Below, piece after piece: positions 41,545-48,723 of a DNA stretch of 64,000 nt. The translations under genes and the position numbers were made by a program. The notes below the pieces were generated by a model. It searched no databases. It had not been told where the DNA came from and was given only the letters and a program-made list of their open reading frames with translations. The stretch is from Streptomyces olivaceoviridis (GTDB lineage: Bacteria > Actinomycetota > Actinomycetes > Streptomycetales > Streptomycetaceae). The stretch covers positions 124,001-188,000 of the forward strand of contig NZ_BMUI01000018.1 of NCBI RefSeq assembly GCF_014650115.1. Reading direction: 5' to 3'. Position 1 is the stretch's first letter. Each line of letters starts with the position of its first letter.

Positions 41545-42300
41545 ATGCAGAGCCCGCTTTTCGCGCACAACGACATCCAGACGCAGGAACGCTGGAGTTC
41601 GCAGAACGCGCAGATGCTCCGGGTCACCCTGGAGGGCCACGACGACCTGCTCGCCCGCAAGGGCACCATGGTCGCCTACCAGGGCCTGGTCGAGTTCGAC
41701 GCCGAGTACCGCAGCAACGGCCAGGCACGCGCGCGTGCGCACACCGGCGAGGGCCTGGACCTGATGCGCTGTCACGGACAGGGCACCGTCTACCTCGCGA
41801 ACCTCGCCCAGTACGTGCACATCATGGACGTCGAGCAGGACGGGCTGACCGTCGACAGCTCCTACGTCCTCGCCATGGACTCCTCGCTGCACCACGAGGT
41901 CATCGCCGTCGACAGCCTCTACGGCATCTCCGGCTCCGGGAAGTACCAGCTCAACATCACCGGGCGCGGCCGGGTCGCCCTCATGACCTCCGGGGCGCCG
42001 CTGCTGATGCAGGTCACGCCCGACCGGTACGTCAACTGCGACGCCGACGCGATCGTGGCCTGGTCCACCGGGCTGCGTGTGCAGATGCAGGCCCAGACGC
42101 ACTCCTCCGGCGTGTGGCGCCGGCGCGGCAACACCGGTGAGGGCTGGGAGCTGAGCTTCATGGGCACCGGCTTCGCACTGGTGCAGCCCAGCGAGCTGCT
42201 GCCACCGCAGAACGCGGTGATCGGGCAGGGCCTCGCCGCCCAGTTCGGCATGGGGCAGCAGGGCGCGCGCGGACAGAACCAGGGGAACGTCTGGAGCTGA
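41545..42300 (+). CDS. AIM24-family protein, copy 3
   Basis: 251 residues from ATG 41545 with GGGGGAG upstream. AIM24 domain with LLARKGTMVAYQGLVEFD, GQGTVYLANLAQYVHIM and FALVQPSELL; a 30-residue Gly/Gln-rich tail is extra. Last gene of the TerD-AIM24 operon, followed by a bidirectional hairpin. The open frame extends far upstream in the frame of the TerD fusion as a shadow; the start is set by the ribosome site and by alignment with its paralogues. Confidence 0.87.
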   Translation: MQSPLFAHNDIQTQERWSSQNAQMLRVTLEGHDDLLARKGTMVAYQGLVEFDAEYRSNGQARARAHTGEGLDLMRCHGQGTVYLANLAQYVHIMDVEQDGLTVDSSYVLAMDSSLHHEVIAVDSLYGISGSGKYQLNITGRGRVALMTSGAPLLMQVTPDRYVNCDADAIVAWSTGLRVQMQAQTHSSGVWRRRGNTGEGWELSFMGTGFALVQPSELLPPQNAVIGQGLAAQFGMGQQGARGQNQGNVWS

Positions 42301-42311
42301 GCCGCGAGCGA

Positions 42312-42343
42312 CGAGGGGTGACCGCCGGTGCGGCCACCCCTCG
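42312..42343. terminator. Bidirectional terminator between AIM24 and Nudix genes
   Basis: CGAGGGGTG (42312-42320) pairs with CACCCCTCG (42335-42343); an inner CCGC/GCGG pairing lengthens the stem. The genes converge here. Confidence 0.75.
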
Positions 42344-42348
42344 CAGGC

Positions 42349-42870
42349 TCAGAGCCGGGCGCGCGTGGCGTCCAGCAGGCGTACCACCGACGCGTCGGCC
42401 ACGCCCGCCACCTCGTCGTAGGCGTACCAGCGCAGGTCGAGCGACTCGTCGCTGATCTCGTGCACCGCGCCGGGCGGGGCCAGGACCGCGTACTGGACGT
42501 CGAAGTGCCAGTGGCACGGCGGCGGGATCGGATGCCGGTCCAGCCGCACCGGGCCACCGGGAAGCAGCGTCAGCCCGGTGATTCCGGACTCCTCGGTCGC
42601 CTCCCGCAGGGCCGCCGCCTCAAGCGTGGGGTCGCCCGGCTCGCAGTGGCCGCCCATCTGGAGCCACATCCGCAGCTTCCGGTGCAGCGTGAGCAGCACC
42701 CGGCCGCGCTCGGGGTCGACCACCAGGGCGCTGGCCGTGAGATGACCCGCGTGGCAGGCCTTCCAGAGGCCGTCCGGGTGTGCCGCCAGATGGTCCAGGT
42801 AGGCCTGGCGCAGCTCTTCCTGGCCCTCGTACCCCTTCAGGACGAGGACCGCGTCGTCGTACAGGCTCAC
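42349..42870 (-). CDS. Nudix hydrolase
   Basis: 173 residues, GTG 42870-42868, overlapping the stop of the upstream metalloprotease-like gene by 4 nt (GTGA), so translation is coupled. The Nudix box GHCEPGDPTLEAAALREATEESGI is complete, with the REATEE core carrying the catalytic and metal-binding Glu. An N-terminal segment of about 45 residues precedes the fold. Substrate unknown: Nudix enzymes cleave nucleoside diphosphate-linked compounds. No zinc ribbon or other signature narrows this further. Confidence 0.88.
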   Translation of the reverse strand: MSLYDDAVLVLKGYEGQEELRQAYLDHLAAHPDGLWKACHAGHLTASALVVDPERGRVLLTLHRKLRMWLQMGGHCEPGDPTLEAAALREATEESGITGLTLLPGGPVRLDRHPIPPPCHWHFDVQYAVLAPPGAVHEISDESLDLRWYAYDEVAGVADASVVRLLDATRARL

Positions 42871-44327
42871 TCGGCGTCGTCGCCCTTGCCGTCGTCGCCC
42901 TTCTCGCCTTCGCCTTCCCTCTTGGTCAGGTCGGGCTTGCCCGCGGAGCCGCCCGCCGCCTCGCCGAGCATCCTGTCCAGCTCGGAGAAGTCCAGCTGCT
43001 CGCGGTGGACGAAGCCGTCCGGGTCGTCCAGGTCGGTCGCGGTCGGCAGCATGTCCGGGTGGGCCCACAGACCGTCCCGGCCGTCGACCCCGCGCGCGTC
43101 CGTGAGCGAGGCCCACAGACGGGAGGCGTCGCGCAGCCGGCGCGGACGCAGCTCCAGGCCGATCAGCGTGGCGAACGTCTGCTCCGCCGGGCCACCGGTC
43201 GCACGGCGGCGGCGCAGCGTCTCGCGCAGGGCGTCGGCGGACGACAGGCGCGGCTTCGCGGCGGCGTGGACCACCGCGTCCACCCAGCCCTCCACGAGGG
43301 CCAGAGCGGTCTCCAGACGGGCCAGGGCGGCCTTCTGCTCGGGCGTGTCCTCCGGCTGGAACATGCCCTGCTGGAGCGCGTCCTGCAACTGCTCGGGGTT
43401 CTGCGGATCGAACTGGCCGACCACGTCCTCCAGCTTGGCCGTGTCGACCTTGATGCCGCGCGCGTAGCCGTCGACCGCGCCGAACAGGTGCGAGCGCAGC
43501 CACGGCACGTGCGCGAACAGCCGCTGGTGCGCGGCCTCGCGCAGCGCCAGGTACAGCCGCACCTCCTCCTGCGGAACGCCCAGGTCCTTGCCGAACGCCT
43601 CCACGTTGGCCGGGAGCAGCGCGGCCTTGCCGGCCGGGCCCAGCGGCAGGCCGATGTCGGTCGAGCCGACGACCTCGCCCGCGAGCACGCCCACGGCCTG
43701 CCCGATCTGGGTGCCGAACATGGCGCCGCCCATCGAACGCATCATGCCGATCAGCGGGCCCGCCATGGCCTGCATCTCCTCCGGCAGCACGTCGCCCATG
43801 GCCGCGCCGACCCGCTCGGCGACCGGGTCGACCAGCTCCTGCCAGGCGGGCAGGGTCTCCTCGACCCACTCCGCGCGCGACCAGGCCACCGCCGAGCCGG
43901 AGCCCGACGGCAGGGACGTCGCGTCGTCCAGCCACAGGTCGGCGAGGCGGACCGCCTCCTCCACCGCCTTGCGCTCGGCGGGGCCGACGCTCGCGTCCTT
44001 CGTGCCGTCCGACGTGCCCTGGGCGACCGTCTGGCGGGCGATCTGCTTGGCCATGTCCCAGTTCACCGGGCCGCCCTCGTACGAGAGCATCTGGCCGAGC
44101 TGCTGGAACGCGGCGCCCAGGTCGGTGGGGTTCAGGGAACCGAACATGGCAGCGAGCGGGTTGTCGGCGCCGGGGCCGCCAAAGCCGCCGGCTCCGGGCA
44201 GGCCGCCGAAACCGAACGGATTGGCCGGTCCCTGCCCACCACCGCTCTGCTGGTCCTTCTTCTTGCCCTCGTCGCCGTCTTCCGGCTCCTCCGGCGGAAG
44301 GCCGAAACCGAATGGGGTGTCACTCAC
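42867..44327 (-). CDS. Zincin_2 / DUF2342 protein (putative zinc-dependent metalloprotease)
   Basis: 486 residues, GTG 44327-44325. Orthologue of the conserved actinobacterial gene next to the PDZ-Lon and whiB7 regions (Rv3195 type). The N-terminus is Gly/Pro-rich; the main alpha-helical domain (about 75-400) contains LREAAHQRLFAHVPWL, the family's E-x-x-H element. The first His of a classical HExxH is Arg here, so the zinc site is not canonical and activity is uncertain. The C-terminal 25 residues are Lys/Glu/Asp/Gly-rich and disordered. Cytoplasmic; no signal peptide. It is co-translated with the Nudix gene. Confidence 0.83.
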   Translation of the reverse strand: MSDTPFGFGLPPEEPEDGDEGKKKDQQSGGGQGPANPFGFGGLPGAGGFGGPGADNPLAAMFGSLNPTDLGAAFQQLGQMLSYEGGPVNWDMAKQIARQTVAQGTSDGTKDASVGPAERKAVEEAVRLADLWLDDATSLPSGSGSAVAWSRAEWVEETLPAWQELVDPVAERVGAAMGDVLPEEMQAMAGPLIGMMRSMGGAMFGTQIGQAVGVLAGEVVGSTDIGLPLGPAGKAALLPANVEAFGKDLGVPQEEVRLYLALREAAHQRLFAHVPWLRSHLFGAVDGYARGIKVDTAKLEDVVGQFDPQNPEQLQDALQQGMFQPEDTPEQKAALARLETALALVEGWVDAVVHAAAKPRLSSADALRETLRRRRATGGPAEQTFATLIGLELRPRRLRDASRLWASLTDARGVDGRDGLWAHPDMLPTATDLDDPDGFVHREQLDFSELDRMLGEAAGGSAGKPDLTKREGEGEKGDDGKGDDAE

Positions 44328-44519
44328 GGGATTCCTCGGCTGGTAAGGCCACCGGTTTCGCTCCGGCGGCGCGGCTGCCCGACAACACCACCCAGCGTAG
44401 ACACCTCGACCCGATCGGGCCTCGGTGCTTCGCCCACGGAACGCCTGCGGCAGGATGGATGCACCTGGTACGTACGCGTCACTCGCGCCCGTACTGAAGA
44501 CAACCGCTGGAGACGCCCG

Positions 44520-45632
44520 GTGAGTTCCCCAGATCCGCAGGTTCGCGCAGCGCGAAACCTCTCAACCTCTCCCGCCGTGCGCGGGCCCGTCGTCGCGGTG
44601 ACCGGCGCCGCCACCGGGGTCGGCGCCCTGCTCACCGAGCGACTCGCCGCGTCGGACGAGATCAGACAGGTACTCGCCATCGACGAACGGCGCGGCGAGT
44701 GCGCCGAGGCGCAGTGGCACATCCTCGACGTCCGCGACCCCGCCATCGCGGACAAGCTGCGGGGCGCCGACGTCGTCGTCCACCTCGCGCTCGACCTCGA
44801 CCTGGAGACCGATCCGGCGGCGCGCACCGCTTACAACGTCCGGGGGACCCAGACCGTCCTGACCGCCGCCGCGGCGGCCGGCGTGCACCGGGTGGTGCTG
44901 TGCACCTCCGCGATGGTCTACGGCGCGCTGCCCGACAACGAGCTGCCGCTGTCGGAGGACGCCGAGCTGCGCGCCACCGCCGAGGCGACCGGCGTCGGGG
45001 ACCTGCTGGAGATCGAACGCCTGGCGCGGCGGGCCCCGCGCGCGCATCCCGGCCTGAACGTCACCGTGGTGCGGCCGGCCGTCCTGGTCGGCGGCACGGA
45101 CACCGCGCTGACCAGGTACTTCGAGTCGCCGCGGCTGCTGGTCGTGGCCGGGTCGCGGCCCGCGTGGCAGTTCTGCCACGTCGAGGATCTGTGCAGCGCC
45201 CTGGAGTACGCCGTGCTGGAGAAGGTCGACGGGGAGCTGGCCGTCGGCTGCGACGGGTGGCTGGAGCAGGAGGAGGTCGAGGAGCTGAGCGGCATCCGGC
45301 GGATGGAGCTGCCCTCTGCGGTCGCCCTCGGCGCGGCGGCCCGGCTGCACCGGATCGGGCTCACCCCCTCCCCGGCGGGGGACCTCGCCTACACGATGTA
45401 CCCCTGGGTGGTCAGCGGAAGCCGGCTGCACGATGCGGGGTGGCGGCCGAAGTGGACCAACGAGGAGGTGCTCGCCGAGCTGCTGGAGGAGGTGTCCGGC
45501 CGGCACACGGTGGCCGGGCGGCGGCTGGGGCGGAAGGACGCGACGGCCGCCGGTGCGGCGGGGGCGACGGTGGCCCTGCTGGGCGCGGCGGCTGTCGTAC
45601 GGCGCGCCCGGAAGGCCCGGCGACGCGTCTGA
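44520..45632 (+). CDS. NAD-dependent epimerase/dehydratase-like SDR with C-terminal hydrophobic tail
   Basis: 370 residues from GTG 44520 with GGAG about 7 nt upstream. Rossmann motif TGAATGVG (GxxxGxG); extended-SDR body with VVLCTSAMVYGAL. The usual catalytic YxxxK is not evident: at the expected place the sequence reads GDLLEIERLAR, with no Tyr-x3-Lys. A hydrophobic run near the C-terminus (AAGAAGATVALLGAAAVV) followed by Arg/Lys could anchor it to the membrane. It may therefore be a binding or sensor SDR rather than an active epimerase. It is divergent from the metalloprotease-like gene, with a 192-bp gap holding no clear hairpin. Confidence 0.8.
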   Translation: MSSPDPQVRAARNLSTSPAVRGPVVAVTGAATGVGALLTERLAASDEIRQVLAIDERRGECAEAQWHILDVRDPAIADKLRGADVVVHLALDLDLETDPAARTAYNVRGTQTVLTAAAAAGVHRVVLCTSAMVYGALPDNELPLSEDAELRATAEATGVGDLLEIERLARRAPRAHPGLNVTVVRPAVLVGGTDTALTRYFESPRLLVVAGSRPAWQFCHVEDLCSALEYAVLEKVDGELAVGCDGWLEQEEVEELSGIRRMELPSAVALGAAARLHRIGLTPSPAGDLAYTMYPWVVSGSRLHDAGWRPKWTNEEVLAELLEEVSGRHTVAGRRLGRKDATAAGAAGATVALLGAAAVVRRARKARRRV

Positions 45633-45746
45633 CGTGCGGGAGCGGCCGATACGGAGGCCGCGCTGTAGGAGCCTCCAAGCGTCCCCCGCGCGTGCCTGCG
45701 GAAACTCGTATTCCTCGTTGTCACACCCGTGGGGCACGATGGGGGC

Positions 45747-46190
<444 letters not shown>

Positions 46191-46208
<18 letters not shown>

Positions 46209-46289
46209 CTGGGGCCGGCGCCTGCTGACTCGGGCCGGCGCCTGGTGACGGGGCCCGTGCCTGCTGGCTGGGGGCGACGCCTGCTGCCT
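46191..46289 (+). repeat. 20-bp tandem repeats echoing the moaE 3' end
   Basis: Five degenerate units of about 20 bp follow the pattern GGGCCGGCGCCTGCTGACTN; the first contains the moaE stop codon. Units 2 and 3 repeat the stop-containing motif GGCGCCTGNTGAC almost exactly; later units decay. The rest of the 388-bp gap (46290-46596) shows the palindrome CTGATCAG near 46551 and TAATCT near 46544 as a possible -10, and nothing else convincing. Confidence 0.8.
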
Positions 46290-46596
46290 CCCCCGACCGC
46301 GGCCCGCATCCTGGCGCGGGCGCCCGCTCTTCCCGCCGGAGGCCGCTGTTGCCGGCCGACCGCCTGCTGATCCGGCCGGAACTCCGATGGCCGCCTGTCG
46401 GTACCGGGCCGACGCCCGCACACCCCGCCCCCGTCCGCTGATCCGTCTGGTCTTCGGGGATCCCCCGAAGGCGTCACAGCGGGCACACGCTTCCCTCCGG
46501 TTGCGTAACCGGCACCCTAGCGTGAGCGTTGTCCGTGCAGACCGTTAATCTGCTGATCAGTCATTTGCGGACGCTCATGGCGTATGGGAGGTCGGC

Positions 46597-46770
46597 ATGG
46601 GGGTGCTTGTCTGGCTGCTGATCCCGCTGGTGGCCGCGATCGGCGGTGGGCTGTGGGGGACGTGGGCCAATCGGACCCGCAAGACGCGGGGTGACGGCCC
46701 TGAGCTGGACGGATACGCCCGGTTCCGCGAGGCCATGGAGAAGTCCCACACGGGTGCACGCGGCGCCTGA
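46597..46770 (+). CDS. Small single-pass membrane protein (57 aa)
   Basis: ATG 46597 to TGA 46768-46770, with ribosome site GGGAGG (46586-46591). The product starts with one membrane helix (VLVWLLIPLVAAIGGGLWGTW, about residues 3-23), followed by a basic patch (NRTRKTR) and a soluble tail with YARFREAMEKS. Positive charge after the helix suggests N-out/C-in topology. Family not recognised, but the helix-basic-tail layout and clear ribosome site support a real gene. It precedes the PDZ-Lon gene by 50 nt, in the same direction. Confidence 0.78.
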   Translation: MGVLVWLLIPLVAAIGGGLWGTWANRTRKTRGDGPELDGYARFREAMEKSHTGARGA

Positions 46771-46820
46771 CGGGGGTGCCCTGACGGTGCGCTGACAGAG
46801 GCGTCCCGTACTGTCGTGGC

Positions 46821-47918
46821 ATGCCACGCCGCACCGCGACGATGCTCGCCTCGACCCTGATGCTGATCGCGCTCCTGTGCGCGGGAGTCCTCATCCCCGT
46901 GCCGTACGCGGAGATGTCTCCCGGCCCGACCGTGAACACGCTCGGGGAGCACGATGGCGAGCCGGTGTTGCAGATCTCGGGGCACAAGACCTATCCGACG
47001 GACGGCCATCTGAACATGACCACCGTCCGGGTCACCAGCGCCGACTACCGGATGAACCTGGTGGAGGCCGTCTACGGCTGGCTCGCCCACGACAGCAAGA
47101 TCGTCCCGCACGACACGCTGTACCCGGACGGCAAGACGGAGGAGCAGTCCACCCAGGAGAACGCCGAGGAGTTCAGTCAGTCCCAGGAAAGCGCCAAGGT
47201 CGCCGCCCTGAAGGAACTGGGCGTCCCGGTGAGGTCCTGGGTGATCGTCTCCACGGTCGTCAAGGGTTCCCCGGCCGAGGGCAGGCTGCACGCCGGTGAC
47301 GTGATCAAGGCCGTCGACGGCACGGCGATCAAGCAGCCGTCCGACGTCGCCAAGCTGGTCACCAAGCACAAGCCGGGGCAGAAGGTCGTCTTCACCGTCG
47401 TGCCCGCCAAGGAGCAGGCCGCCGCCGAGAAGGCGAACACGGCGGCGACCAGGACGCAGGACGTCACGATCACGACGGCGACCTCCCACGACACCGGGGC
47501 CCAGCGGGCCGTCGTCGGCATCTCCGCCGGGACCGACCACACCTTCCCGTTCACCATCGACATCAAGCTCGCCGACGTCGGCGGTCCCAGCGCCGGCCTG
47601 ATGTTCGCCCTCGGCATCTACGACAAGCTCACCCCGGGCAGCCTCACCGGCGGGAAGTTCGTCGCCGGCACCGGCACCATCGACGACAACGGCACGGTCG
47701 GCCCGATCGGCGGCGTCGAGATGAAGACCGTCGGCGCGCGCGACCGCGGCGCCCGGTACTTCCTGACCCCCGCCGACAACTGCGCGGCGGCTGCCAAGGA
47801 CACCCCGGGCGGGCTCACCCTGGTCAGGGTCAAGACCATCGACGACGCGCTCGACGCGCTGAAGGACATCCGCAGCGGAGACACCGCCGCCCTGCCGACG
47901 TGCACGACCAAGGGCTGA
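46821..47918 (+). CDS. Membrane-anchored PDZ-Lon (S16-like) serine protease
   Basis: 365 residues from ATG 46821, 6 nt after TACTGT (46809-46814). One N-terminal membrane helix (about 9-28), then an external PDZ domain (about 140-200, VVKGSPAEGRLHAGDVIKAVDG) and a Lon-type catalytic domain: Ser in DVGGPSAGLMF and Lys in GGVEMKTVGARDRG, the Ser-Lys dyad. No ATPase domain, so it is an ATP-independent extracytoplasmic protease, as in Rv3194c. Substrates unknown; the gene sits beside UPF0182 and DUF2342 in many actinobacteria. A decayed copy of the last 30 nt lies just after the stop codon. Confidence 0.92.
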   Translation: MPRRTATMLASTLMLIALLCAGVLIPVPYAEMSPGPTVNTLGEHDGEPVLQISGHKTYPTDGHLNMTTVRVTSADYRMNLVEAVYGWLAHDSKIVPHDTLYPDGKTEEQSTQENAEEFSQSQESAKVAALKELGVPVRSWVIVSTVVKGSPAEGRLHAGDVIKAVDGTAIKQPSDVAKLVTKHKPGQKVVFTVVPAKEQAAAEKANTAATRTQDVTITTATSHDTGAQRAVVGISAGTDHTFPFTIDIKLADVGGPSAGLMFALGIYDKLTPGSLTGGKFVAGTGTIDDNGTVGPIGGVEMKTVGARDRGARYFLTPADNCAAAAKDTPGGLTLVRVKTIDDALDALKDIRSGDTAALPTCTTKG

Positions 47919-47969
47919 ACGGGCCAGCCCTGCCGAAGTGCACCACCAGGGCTGACTGGCCGTGACACG

Positions 47970-48006
47970 GCTGGGGGCGCCCCTGACCATCAGGGGCGCC
48001 CCCAGC
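47970..48006. terminator. Bidirectional terminator after PDZ-Lon
   Basis: GCTGGGGGCGCCCCTGA (47970-47986) pairs perfectly over 17 bp with TCAGGGGCGCCCCCAGC (47990-48006), loop CCA, between convergent genes. Confidence 0.85.
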
Positions 48007-48028
48007 GCCGTCCCCCCGCGGGAAGGGA

Positions 48029-48571
48029 TCAGTCCGCGAACGTCGCCGCCAGGGCGTCCGCCAGGCCCGGCACCAGGTCGGGGCCGGTCAGGACCTCCGT
48101 CGAGGAGTCCTTCTCCCGCAGCCGCAGCGCCGACTCGCGGCTGCCGTCGCGCAGCACGGCCACCGTCATCCGGACCTCCTGGCGCTCGGGGTGCTCGGCC
48201 ACCCACCTGGCCAGCCCGGCCTCGTCGAGACCGGAGGGGACCTGGGCCTCGGCGGACGGCGGCAGCATCAGGCGCTCCACCACGAGGGCGCAGCCGGTCA
48301 CCGCGTCGGGCCACGCGATGGTGCCGAGGAACTCGTCGAGGGGCTTGCCGGACGGGAGCTCCTCCTGCTCGATCGGGGTGAGACCGACGGTCTCGGACTC
48401 GTCCTCCAGGCCGAGCTGGGCCGCGAGCGAAGGTTCCTGAGCCCGCAGCCGTGCGGTGTCTACGAGGGCGAAGAGGCGAGCGGGCTGGTCCCAGCCGAGG
48501 CCGGAGACGTACTCGTCGATCTCGAGTACGGCCCGGGTGAGCGGGCTCGCTGCCATGGGAGTGTTGGACAT
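48029..48571 (-). CDS. PPA1309-family protein
   Basis: 180 residues, ATG 48571-48569. On the minus strand CAGGAT (48584-48579) lies 7 nt upstream and no ribosome site is present, so the mRNA is probably leaderless. A small soluble protein whose central block (VGLTPIEQEELPSGKPLDEFLGTIAWPDAVTGCALVVERLMLPP) is the conserved signature of the actinobacterial PPA1309 family, of unknown function. It resembles a compact alpha/beta domain with no catalytic motif that I can name. Divergent from UPF0182. Confidence 0.82.
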   Translation of the reverse strand: MSNTPMAASPLTRAVLEIDEYVSGLGWDQPARLFALVDTARLRAQEPSLAAQLGLEDESETVGLTPIEQEELPSGKPLDEFLGTIAWPDAVTGCALVVERLMLPPSAEAQVPSGLDEAGLARWVAEHPERQEVRMTVAVLRDGSRESALRLREKDSSTEVLTGPDLVPGLADALAATFAD

Positions 48572-48723
48572 GGTCACAATCCTGCCTCGTTCCCGGCCGG
48601 AATCGGGAACCGAGTAAACCGTGAGTAAGTTGCATAGGTGTGGGCCCGCGATCACGGGGGGCCACGGCGGGCCCGCGAACCCGAGGGTCTGACGGATCGA
48701 CAGCGAACTTCGAGGTGCGCACC

